NCBI GenBank assembly: GCA_009760855.2
Contig: WPIO01000074.1
Location: forward strand, 1,161,001-1,225,000
Direction of reading: 5' to 3'
DNA length: 64,000 nucleotides
Source of the DNA: Cristatella mucedo
Lineage: Eukaryota > Bryozoa > Phylactolaemata > Cristatellidae
This document shows positions 35,948 to 46,160 of the stretch, piece after piece (the first letter of the stretch is position 1; each line of letters opens with the position of its first letter). The translations under genes were made by a program, and so were the position numbers. The notes below the pieces were generated by a model. The model saw only the letters and a program-made list of their open reading frames with translations. It was not told the origin of the DNA and did no database searches.

Positions 35948-38900
35948 TATGATCGTCAGCAGCTGCTATCGCTTCGTCGTCGTAGATCAAATGCATTCCT
36001 AGATATTAATGGTGTTGCTAAGATTCATGAACTATGCATTAACAAAAGAAAAGCACCCTGTAGCCACCGCCGTGGCCGGAACCGCCAGCTCAGACGCCGC
36101 TCGTTGGGCGGGAACTGCGAGCTGAGTACCCACTCGTTTCGTATTCCTAGCATTGTCTCGAACCGCTCAGCACGCTCCCCCACATGCGTCACTGTAAATC
36201 TCTCTAACTTAGTGGTCATCAGGCCTGTTGTAACTCCATCGACTAGACTTAACGCTTGCCTTTGGAATCCTCGCTCAATGTGCAATAAATCTCTGGTAAT
36301 AAGCGACCTCATTTCTGAAAATGGTATCGACCTGCTCGCCCTAACTGAAACCTGGCTGAAATCGATAAACTGCCCGACAGTTAAAGACACTACTACCATC
36401 CGGTTTCTCGTTCTTTCACACCCCTAGATCAATCAAAACTGGAGGTGAAGTTGCTATTGTCGTGCTCTAGAAATTCAACTTCAAGCCATTTGCGGTACCC
36501 TCGAAGCAGTCTTTTGAATCAATTGTCTTGGTCTCACCCGAAAACAAGCTACCGATAGTGGCAGTAGTCCATCGCCCACCAGGTACCAAATCCTCCTTTA
36601 TCTCAGATTTCTCCGATCTCATTTCGATTCTGTGTGCAAGAAATCGGTCCTTCCTCGTAATGGGTGATTACAACGTTCACTTTGATAACTTATCTGACGC
36701 TTTCAGCACCGAATTTCGTGCATTGACTGACTCATTGTCTCTTGCGGCTCATGTGCATGGCCCTACCCACATCAAGAGTCACACACTCGACCAGATTTTC
36801 TCATGTTACTGCACTTTGTCATCACCAATTATAACCAAATCCTGCTTATCTGACCACATGCAGATCTCATTCAATCTATAGTGTTTGCCCACATCCTCCT
36901 CTAAAATAACCTGTGAATCGCGAAACCTCAAGACCCTTGACATCGATGCTGTCCGTGCGAGAATATCTGCTTCACCTCTACTGCTCAGTCCTCCCTCCGA
37001 TCTGTCATCATTGGTAGATAGCTGCAACAAGACACTAGCTGACACGCTCGACGAGTTTGCAACTCTGACAAAGCGCACTGTGTGCCCCCGCCCAGACGGC
37101 CTATGTTTTACCACAGCCATTAAACTGGCCAGGTCTACTAAACGAAAGCTTGAAAAAGCATACAAAAGATCCGGACTAACTGTCCATCGAACGGCTTATG
37201 AAGACTACTGTAGGTCGTACCAATCAATCCTAGCAAAGGTCAAGTCTAGCTTCTATAGAAACATTGTTGAATCACAGATGCACAATAAAAAAATGCTGAT
37301 GTCGAAAATAAACCATCTCCTCAACCATTCCCAGATTAGCTCCTTACCTGATGATACTTGTGATGATCTAGTCAATCGCTTCTCTCGATTCTTTGTGTAG
37401 AAGATAGACAAGATCAGGGAATCCATCCCTACGATGACAACCTCCCCACTAGAATGCTGTTCCTCGGTTCCTGGCTGCACCCCAATGTCTACATTTAAGC
37501 AGGTCACTAGTGATCTAGTCCTAAAGTTCGTATCGCAATCAAAGAAGACAACAAGTCCTCTGGACCCTATTCCCACTGCCCTGCTCCTACGTTGCATTGA
37601 TCTGCTGCTGCCAAGCATAACTAACATCATTAATATGTCATTTTGTCGCTCACTTTTAGGTCTCTTCATTCTATGGCTCCAGCCTATCTTTCAGAGATAC
37701 TACCCCATCAGGCAAAGCATCGTACCACTCGCTTTTCGGAATCCAACAGTCTAGAAATACCTCGTACAAACCTTAAATCCTTTGGAGACCGTGCATTTAG
37801 CTCGTATGCTCCCACAGCCTGGAACTCCCTCCCGACCTGCATCAGAACATCCCCAGACCTGACCACATTTAAAAGAAACTTAAAAACATACCTATTTAGG
37901 ACAGCATTTAGTGGGTCCTTGTGATTCGTCCTCGATGTGCTTATGCGTGCTGACACTGTTCATGCTGCCACTAACCACATTTGCATGCTGACCCAGTGCA
38001 TGTAACCCCTAACCATGTTATTCATTTTGTTTGTTTTTCAAGCATGATTTTACTTACTATTCTATTGCGTATCACTTTGCAGCAAATGTAAAGCGCCTAG
38101 AAAGAGATTAAGTTCTCTGAGGGCGCTTTATCAAGTGCAATATTATTATTATTATTATTATTAGCCTCAGGTCATGTCCCAGCACCTTTCAAAAATGCTG
38201 TAGTCAGGCCTCTCCTCAAGAAAGCAACACTAGACCAAGAGAACTTGAGCAACTACCGCCCAGTCTCTCTTCTACCATTTCTATCAAAGACACTCGAACG
38301 GGTCATGGCAGACCAGCTAAACTCATTTATTGAAACCTCACACCTTGCTAGTAAGTTCCAGTCCGGCTTTAGAGCTAATCACTCCACAGAGTCAGCATTG
38401 CATTGGGTATACAACGACCTACTTAGGAATGCAGACATGGGTAGAGTGTCTCTGCTTGTTTTGCTCGATCTCTCGGCCGCTTTTGACACCATCGATCACA
38501 AAGTTCTTCTAGAGTGCCTCTCATCTCGCCTGGGCATCACTGGCACTGCTCTGCAGTGGTTCAGGTCCTATCTCAGTGGGAGACTCCAGAGTATTGACGT
38601 GAATGGACAAAGATCATGTGAAGTACCTCTGAAATATGGAGTACCTCAGGGCTCAGTGCTAGGTCCGGTTCTTTTCACGGTTTATACTCTGCCTCTTGCT
38701 GATGTGATTGCCAAGCACAATCTAGGCTTTCACTTCTATGCGGATGACACTCAGTTGTACCTTTGCTTTGATCCCTCCCAGCCTACGAGCACCTCAAATT
38801 CTCTAAACTCACTTGCTGCATGCATTGATGACATCCGATCATGGATGGCAGCAAATTTTCTAAAACTAAACGATGACAAAACTAACTTACTAGTTATGGG

Positions 38901-39835
38901 CAAACCCAGTGTGATTCAGAAATTGGAGAGGCTGACGCTCAAAATTGGCTCTGCCTGCATATCTCCTGTCGAATCAGCTCGAAATGTAGGTGTCATATTC
39001 CAAAGCGAACTCTCGTTAGACGACCATATCAGCTCCACAGACAAATCTGCCTATTTTCAGCTTCTTATTTTTGCTAAAGTTTGGTCTTGTTTAGATAAGG
39101 ATACCACATCTAAGTTGGTCCATGCATTCGAGACATCTCGTCTCGACTTCTGCAACTCACTGCTTACTGGCCTACCAGCATGTGCGATCAGGTGATTACA
39201 GCTGGTGCAAAACTCTGCAGATAGGCTTGTCTGTCGTGAGCGTCGCAGTTGCCACATCACTCCACTTCTCGCCGACCTGCACTGGCTACCAGTCAAGCAA
39301 CGGATTGACTTTAAGGTTTTGCTGCTCACTTTTAGGTCCCTTCGTTCTATGACTCCAGCCTATCTTTCCGACATACTACCCCATCAGGCCAGGCATCGTA
39401 CCACCTGCTTTTTGGAATCCAACAGTCTAGAAATACCTCGTACAAACCTCAAATCCTTTGGAGACCGTGCATTTAGTTCGTATGCTCGCAAAGCCTGGAA
39501 CTCCCTCCCGATCTGTGTCAGAACATCCCCTGACCTGACCACATTTAAAAGGAACTTAAAAACACACCTATTTAGGAGAGCATTTAATGGGTTCCTGTGA
39601 TTCGTCCTTCACGTACTTATGGGTGCTGACACTGTGCATGCCGCCACCAACCACATTTGCATGCTGACCCTGTGCATGTCACCCCTAACCATGTAATTCG
39701 TTTTGTTTGCTTTTCAAGCATGATTTTACTTACCATTCAATTGCATTTCCCTTTGCAGCAAATGTAAAGCGCCTAGAAAGAGATTAAGTTCCCTGAGGGC
39801 GCTTTATCGAGTACATTATTATTATTATTATTATT
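35948..39835 (+). mobile_element. Longest CR1/L2-like LINE: endonuclease + RT, interrupted by a nested copy
   Basis: The only copy reaching into the N-terminal region. It runs from an Arg-rich stretch (about 35948-36100) to the apurinic-endonuclease-like domain: 'RLNACLWNPRSMCNKS' and 'LLALTETWLKS' (36240-36370), 'AVVHRPPG', 'FLVMGDYNVHF' and 'SCLSDHMQ' (36528-36881). A basic linker follows (36885-37400), then the RT start (37434-37640). A second LINE copy (37641-38160) interrupts it. RT resumes at 38161 and is open 38245-39195, with [21 protein letters not shown] and FYADDTQLY present. It stops at TGA 39193, where intact copies have CGA. The 3' end carries the hairpin and (ATT)n to 39835. 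Several frameshifts make it inactive. Confidence 0.92.
37641..38160 (+). mobile_element. Young 5'-truncated LINE nested inside its own family member
   Basis: It starts abruptly at 'ttgtcgctcacttttaggtc', carries the C-terminal block as an open frame, the 3' UTR, the hairpin and (ATT)n, and ends where the host resumes with 'ttagcctcagg'. Host sequence on either side ('aatatgtcatt' ... 'agcctcagg') is contiguous in the 26.8-kb copy, so the junctions are exact. It is nearly identical to the 3' end of the 26.7-28.5 kb element, including the 'acccagtgcatgtaacccc' variant. Confidence 0.93.
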
Positions 39836-40394
39836 ATTAATATTACTTATAGGATGCATAGATCCGCTGCTGCTATGCTTTCATGCTGAGATAATAAATG
39901 TTTCCTCAGCCTTCGGTCTTGTCTCTGCACCTATCAAAAAATTGAGAAAGAAACAGTAGACTAAAAGAAATTTTAGCCCAGGCTCCCTTCGACCGATCCT
40001 ATGAAAGACACTGGAACGAGTCGTGGAAGACCAGCTGAGTTCATAAGCCGAAGCTTCACGCCTAGCTGGTCAGCTCCAGACCGGCGTTAGAGCTAACCAC
40101 TCCACTGAGTCTGGATTTTTTCGCCGCAGCTTCTCAAGAATGCAGACTTACGTAATGTCGCTATGCTCGTTTTGCTCGATCCTATCGGCAGCTTTTGATA
40201 CTGTTGATAACCAAGTCGAGAGCCTCTCATCTCGCCTGTGGGTCGATTGCACTGCACAGCACTGCAACGCCTTCGGTAATGTCTCAGCAGTAGACCGCCG
40301 AGTAGCTATGTAAACGGTCAAAGATCATCCGAGGGACGACTAAATTACGAGGTGCCTCATGGCTCTGCGGGAGGCCCACACCTGCCCAGTCCCT

Positions 40395-40532
40395 TTCTTT
40401 AAATACAGTTAATAGTCTTTCTTGTTTCGTCTTGTCGGTGTGATAATCAAATATAAACCGCCTAGAGAGAGATTGAGTTCTCTGAGGGTGCTGTATCAAG
40501 TGCATTACTATTATTATTGTTATTACTATTAT
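40395..40532 (+). mobile_element. LINE 3' tail nested in older LINE
   Basis: 'tataaaccgcctagagagagattgagttctctgagggtgctgtatcaagtgcattac' followed by poly(ATT), a sense 3' end without coding sequence. Confidence 0.75.
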
Positions 40533-40635
40533 CGTCGAGCAAAATCTAGATTTTCATATCTATACCAGCTGCACCTACAGCTACTCCTACATACTTTGAC
40601 CCCTCCCAGCCCTCCAGCACGTCAAACTCTCTCAA

Positions 40636-40802
40636 AGCCGTGCCGGTTTGACCCGGTGGCTAAGGAGCTCGGCTCGAACCAAAGTCAAGGTGAATGAATG
40701 TATTCGATGACCAAGATCTTGGGTTCAAGCCCCGTGGAAAATGTGAAGCATCTGAATTGAGACTGTGTTATCTTAGGACGCTGTACAAATGAATTGTAAA
40801 AA
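40636..40802 (+). mobile_element. tRNA-derived SINE, family 2
   Basis: A-box 'ccggtttgacccggtggctaag', B-box 'cttgggttcaagccccg', tail 'tgtgaagcatctgaattgagactgtgttatcttaggacgctgtacaaatgaattg'. The tail is an eroded version of the LINE 3' hairpin. Confidence 0.75.
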
Positions 40803-41269
40803 AAGAATTAAACTCTTATCGCAAGTACTGCTGGCATCCACACACGAATGGTAGCAAACTCTCTCAAATTAAATGAAGGTAAAACTATTTAGTAGTTATT
40901 GGCAAATCAAGTGTGATTCAATAATTTGAAAGGTTAACGATCAAGTATGCCTAAACGCCAGCATGTCTCCCGTTGAACCTGCTCGAAATCTAGGTGTCCT
41001 GTTCAAAACTGAACTTACGTCAGACGACCACATCAGCTACACAGTCGAGTCTGCCAACTTTCAGCTACGCAGCATTGCAAAATATTCGGGCCCGCTTTCA
41101 CTGGGACACTACATCCAAAATGGTCTGCGCATTTTAGCATCGCGTCTTCACTTCCTTAACTATTATGCTTACAGTTCATTCGGCCAGGTCAATCACACGC
41201 TCAGAGTTGGCACCGAACTTTGCATCAGAGCTCGTATATCTTGAGCGCCGTAGTTGCCGTATCAATTTT

Positions 41270-41500
41270 TTTCTAGAGAGGTGCACAGACCCACGTTTCG
41301 GTGGAACGCTTCGTGCGCGATCCTTTTCGGCGCTGGAGCATTGCCTGGCTGGGAACCAGAAGCGATTTCGAGCGCTCGAAGCGTACGAATGCACCGCACT
41401 GCTATTCGGGCGTCGACACAGTAGCAGGTCCGAGCACGGACCGTTGGTAAATGCAGTCGAGCGACCGCGAAAGCCGACTGGGAAGCTTCCTCCTTCTATC
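41270..41500. other. Unassigned sequence between two LINE copies
   Basis: About 230 bp with no LINE similarity that I can see, covered by antiparallel frames (41165-41632) without recognisable domains. Confidence 0.4.
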
Positions 41501-41502
41501 TT

Positions 41503-42858
41503 TTGGCAGCTTTTGACACCATCGATCACAAAGTTCTTTTACAGCGCCTCTCATCTCGCCTGGGCATCACTGGCACTGCTCTGCAGTGGTTCAGGTCCTA
41601 TCTCAGTGGGAGACTCCAGAGTATTGACGTGAATGGACAAAGATCATCTTAAGTACCTCTGAAATATGGAGTACCTCAGGGCTCCGTGCTAGGTCCGGTT
41701 CTTTTCACGGTTTATACTCTGCCTCTTGCTGATGTGATTGCCAAGCACAATCTAGGCTTTCGCTTCTATGCGGATGACACTCAGTTGTACCTTTGCTTTG
41801 ATCCCTCCCAGCCTTCGAGCACCTCAAATTCTCTAAACTCACTTGCTGAATGCATTGATGGTATCCGCACATGGATGGCAGAAAAATTTTTTAAACCAAA
41901 CGATGCCAAAACTAACTTACTAGTTATGGGCAGACCCAGTCTGATTCAGAAATTGGAAAGGCTGACGCTCAAAATTGGCTCTGCCAGCATATCTCCTGTC
42001 GAATCAGCTCAAAATCTAGGTGTCATATTCCAAAGCGACCTCTCATTAGACGACCATATCAGCTCCACGGTCAAATCTGCCTATTTTCAGCTTCATAATA
42101 TTGCTAAAATTTGGGCTTTTTTAGATAAGGATACCACGTCTAAGTTGGCCCATGCATTCGTGACATCTCGTCTCGACTTCTGCAACTCACTGCTTACTGG
42201 CCTACCAGCATGTGCGATCAGGCGATTGCAGTTGGTGCAAAACTCTGCAGCTAGGCTTGTCTGTTGTGAGAGTCGCAGTTGCCACATTACTCCACTTCTC
42301 AAGGACCTGCACTGGCTACCAGTCAAGCAACAGATCGACTTCAAGGTTTTTGATCAGACTGGTGCTTCATCAATTTACGTTCCGTCCACTAGTTACGGCA
42401 GTGCACGTGTTACCTGCATTTTGCCAATTTGTCTGGATAGAAAGAAACCCCCCCCTTCTAATCATCAGTCAGGGCATGTGTTTCATGTGTTTATGTTCTT
42501 ATGCTCCCAAAGCCTGGAACTTGCTCCCGACCTGCGTCAGAACATCCCCTGACCTGAACATATTTAAAAGGAACTTAAAAGCACACCTATTTAGGACAGC
42601 ATTTAGTGGACCCCTGTGATTCGTCCTTCACGTGCTTATGCGTGCTGACACTGTGCATGCTGGCACTAACCATATTTGCATGCTGAACCTGTGCATGTCA
42701 CCCCTAACCATGTTATTCATTTTGTTTGTTTTTCAAGCATGATTTTACTTACCATTTAATTATATTTCCCTTTGCAGCAAATGTAAAGCGCCTAGAAAGA
42801 GATTAAGTTCTCTGAGGGTGCTTTATCAAGTGAATTATTATTATTATTATTATTATCC
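41503..42858 (+). mobile_element. 5'-truncated LINE with foreign patch
   Basis: It starts at RT motif A ('cagcttttgacaccatcgatcac'). A TAA at 41649-41651 interrupts motif B's upstream side. The frame then reopens 41686-42552 with 'FRFYADDTQLYLCF'. At about 42347-42497 normal C-terminal sequence is replaced by roughly 150 bp of unrelated DNA, after which 'atgctcccaaagcctgg' resumes. The hairpin and (ATT)n end the element near 42858. Confidence 0.88.
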
Positions 42859-43588
42859 ATCCCTTTTGCTCTCGAGCGCTTCAAATTTTCTCATCTCCCT
42901 GGCTGCATGTATTGACAACATCTGCACATGAATGACCGGAAACTTTCTTAAACTGAATGATGATAAAAACCAGCTTACTAGATATGGAAAAACCAAGTAT
43001 GATTCAGAAATTGGAAACGTTAATGCTCAAAATCGGATCCGCCAGCATATCTTCTGTTGAATCTGCACACAATCCAATTGTCATGTTCCAAAGTGACCTT
43101 TCATTAGACGATCGCATCAGCTCCACAGTCAAGTCTGCCTACTTTCAGCTACTTAACATTGCTAAAATTAGGGCTCTTTTAGATAAGGATACCACATCTA
43201 AGTTGCTCCATGCATTTTTGGCTTTTGTTTCTGTAACTCACAGCTTGCTGGTCTACAGGCCTGTGCAATAAAACGACTACACCCGGTTCAAAACTCTGCA
43301 GCCAGGCTTTTCCGCCGTGAGCGTCCCAGTTGCCACGTCTCACCACTTCTCTTCGACATGCACTGGCTTAAAGTCAAGCAAAGAATCGACTTCAAGGTTT
43401 TGTCACTCACTTTTAGACACCTTCATTCTTTGGCTCCAGCCTACCTTTCAGATATACTCACCCACCAGGCTAAGCATCGTACCAACCACTTTTCAGAATC
43501 TAAGTGTTTACCCATACCTCGTACAAACCGAAAATCCTTTGGAGACCGTGCCTTTAGTTTTTATTCTCCAAACGCCTGGAAATTTCTC

Positions 43589-43681
<93 letters not shown>

Positions 43682-44018
43682 GTGACCCGAAATCTCCTGA
43701 CTTGACCACATTTAAAAAGAAACTAAAACGCATTTCTTTATCGCAGCTTTTAGTGGGTCCCTGTGATTTGACCTTTATGTGCTCATGAGTGATGACAATG
43801 TGCATGCTGCCACTGACCATGCTTTCATCCCGACCCTGTGCTTATCACCCCAAACAATGCTATTCTTGTTGTTTATTGATGTTGCTATCGTTAACCATTC
43901 GATCGTGCTCCCTTTGCAGTAAATGTAAAAGTGCCTAGAAATAGACTGGGTTCTCTTAGGGTACTATATCAAATGTATTATTAATATTACTATTATTATT
44001 ATTATTATTATTATTATT
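42859..44018 (+). mobile_element. 5'-truncated, decayed LINE with (CT)n expansion
   Basis: It begins at 'ccatcccttttgctctcgagcgc' (just after motif C) directly behind the previous element's (ATT)n. It has C-terminal fragments and a hairpin near 43930-43975, and ends in (ATT)n at 43985-44018. A (CT)n tract sits where the 'ctccctcccgacctg' codons are in other copies. Confidence 0.85.
43584..43678. repeat. (CT)n microsatellite inside a LINE
   Basis: About 90 bp of 'ctct', directly visible, flanked by LINE C-terminal sequence on both sides. Confidence 0.97.
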
Positions 44019-44139
44019 GGTTACTGGGCCGCTAATCATCGAGCCGGAGCAAGGCCCTTCACTTTTTGCATTTTTCACGTTCACTTTTTCATGGCGGAAG
44101 GGGCGGCCTGTCAGACGCTACAAGCCTCAATCGCCCCAG

Positions 44140-44578
44140 CGCTCGGAGGGTATTTCCTGTCACTTGACGACATTTAAAAAGGCGGTAAGAAGGCACGTGC
44201 TTGGCAGTGAATTGTATGTGATAATCCGTGCTATTTGTCTAACGTGTGCTCGTGAGTGTGGACGCTGTGCATTCGTATCATATTTTAAATGTTGCCACTG
44301 CACGCGTCACTTCTAACCAGGTTGTGCTAGTCGGCGCTGGTTTGGCCCGGTGTTTAAAGTTAATGTATTCGATTGACTGAGGTCGTGGGCTCAAGCTCCG
44401 TTGCATACGTAAAGCACCCGAGTGAAGATCACATAGGTTCACTTAGTGCGCTATACGAATGGATTACTTTGCTCATGCCACCACTAGTCGTATGGCCGTG
44501 CTTCCCCTGCAGCCTATGCTCAGTGCCTAGAAAGAGATTGCGTTCTCTCAGAGCACTGTGCAGACGTGTTGCTACTTT
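44140..44578 (+). mobile_element. LINE 3' end split by a family-2 SINE
   Basis: 44150-44325 ('acttgacgacatttaaaaaggcggtaag', 'gtgtgctcgtgagtgtggacgctgtgc') and 44505-44578 ('ccctgcagcctatgctcagtgcctagaaagagattgcgttctctcagag') are the two parts of an old LINE 3' end. The SINE at 44328-44470 lies between them. Confidence 0.68.
44328..44470 (+). mobile_element. tRNA-derived SINE, family 2
   Basis: A-box 'gcgctggtttggcccggtg', B-box 'tcgtgggctcaagctccg', tail 'gtaaagcacccgagtgaagatcacataggttcacttagtgcgctatacgaatgg'. The tail again resembles the LINE hairpin. Confidence 0.78.
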
Positions 44579-45124
44579 TTCATTCTCGCAATCAACAGAT
44601 CGTCGCGGGTCGCACCCTCGCCCACAAGCTACCATGAGCGCTGCCATTTTGGCAGCTTCGACCCTTTGCATGCTGCCGCTCAGGGCGAGCCGTCAGTGTT
44701 GTCGCCACACAGGAGCGCACACACTCCACACAGCCACACATCGGCATCCTGCGAGAGCGACCGAAGGACTCTCGCTGCAAGCTTCCGCGGACAAGCTTCC
44801 CGCAGCCGCAGATTCGCCGCTGCCGCCCGTACAGGGAGCAGCGTAGCGGCGGGGGGGGGGCGACGAGCCAGCCGCTCGCGAGCTCGGTCGTCACGGCGGC
44901 GGAGCGCGATGCGGGTGCCCCCCTCGCGGTCCTCGCCAGGAAGCGCTGCGTGCGTTGCGGCTCACGTCGTCGTCGGGATCGAGCGAGCGGCGCCTCGGCC
45001 CGCCGCCGCCCGGCCGAGTCGGCCTCGGCAGCATTGGATTGCGGGCGTACTCGCCGGATCCGGCTCAAATTACATTTGACGCCGCCGGAAGCGGCGGTTC
45101 CATTGGTCGCCTGCAGCTGGGCCG

Positions 45125-45136
45125 CCATATATATAC
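45125..45136 (+). promoter_or_regulatory. TATA box for the 45-57 kb WAP gene
   Basis: 'CATATATATACGC' stands alone in GC-rich DNA about 110 bp before the proposed start codon at 45242. Predicted transcription start is near 45155, giving an ~85-nt 5' UTR. Confidence 0.5.
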
Positions 45137-45241
45137 GCTTTCACCAGCGGCGTTCACGCATTGCCTCTCCTCTTTTGTGCGCGACGTCGAACGGTGCCGA
45201 CTCAGCGACAGCTTCCCGGTTGCCACGAGTGCTCTGCTACA

Positions 45242-45250
45242 ATGCTATCG
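45242..45250 (+). CDS. Exon 1 (start codon, M-L-S) of the secreted WAP-domain gene
   Basis: ATG-CTA-TCG followed immediately by a strong donor (gtgagagac), ending in phase 0. The ATG has A at -3. It lies behind a TATA box and is the only ATG in the region that joins in phase to the signal-peptide exon at 49361. Joined, the N-terminus reads MLSKLFTLFASVLVAILVQ, a textbook signal peptide. The linkage is inference from phase and plausibility. The first intron would be 4.1 kb. Confidence 0.45.
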
Positions 45251-45986
45251 GTGAGAGACGACGCGCCGCGCGTCCGCGCGCCCGAGCCCAGCGCCATGGC
45301 CAGCTGCCGCCCGTGCGCCGAATGCGGCAGCGGCCGCAGTCGACCGTGAGTGAGCCTGCGCTTGCGCCGAGGCGAAGCATTAGGGCGAAGGCGCCCTCGA
45401 GATTGCGTCGAGCGGCACGTCCTTGGCGCGTCAGCGCCCCACGAGGCACCAGCCACCATCTGTCCGTCCGTCCGCCGCCGCTTTCCCCCCTCGTCACTCG
45501 GTCAAAGGCCGTTCGCTGAATAACCGAAGGGCGCTCGGAGTTCGCTCGGAGCATCGCGCCGCGATGCGCAGTCGCCTGCTGCTGTCTGTGAGTGCGCGGC
45601 CGAAGGCTCGCTACTGCAGCGCTGTCCCCGATAAAAAGCGGACCGAGAGTGCCGAGACCAGTTTTAGGGGTCACTGTTCGCTTGGCGCCGCCGCCGCCGC
45701 TAGCCTTTTGTTAAACTTGCCGCTCTCACAGCGGTCCATCCACTAGCGTCCGCGTTTCAGTCGACGTCCGCCTTTTTCGCGCACGGATGCTACTGCGGTG
45801 GCGTAAGGGAGCTCGTGGTCTCACTAAAGACGCGTGCACGCGCCTGACCAGTCGCTGTCGGCGGTGCTCAATAAAATGGACGTGCGGCGCTTCAGAGGCA
45901 GAACGGAAGATTGAATCGACGCTGCTGAAGCTAGTGAGCCTCAGTGCCCGACCAGACAAGGGAGGTAAAAAAAAGAATCGTGTTGA

Positions 45987-46160
45987 CACGACAAGCTGGC
46001 TTGGCCCAGCGGTCAAGGTTCTCGCCCCGACCAAGGTTCGGTCGGGGTCGTGGGCTCGAGCCCCGTGGCGTGAGTAATGTGAAGCGCCTGAATACGGATT
46101 AAGAGGTTTAAGATTAAGAGGTTTGAGTTCTCTTAGGGCGCCATACAAATGAATTATACA
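45987..46160 (+). mobile_element. tRNA-derived SINE, family 2, reference copy
   Basis: A-box 'gctggcttggcccagcggtc', B-box 'gtcgtgggctcgagccccg', then 'gtgaagcgcctgaatacgga', a duplicated 'ttaagaggttt', and the terminal 'gagttctcttagggcgccatacaaatgaatta'. The tail matches the LINE 3' end in sequence and fold. Confidence 0.83.

Larger units (their letters stand above)
39840..41265 (+). mobile_element. Very old LINE copy with later insertions
   Basis: Patches align with RT in order: 'gatccgctgctgctatgc', 'gacactggaacgagtcgtgg', 'gctaaccactccactgag', 'gttttgctcgatcc.atcggcagcttttgata' (motif A), then 'caaaatctagattttcatatctat' (motif C region, 40535-40560) and 'aatctaggtgtcctgttcaaaac' (41000). 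It is interrupted by an unrelated LINE tail (about 40395-40530) and a family-2 SINE (40636-40800). All frames are broken. Confidence 0.7.
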
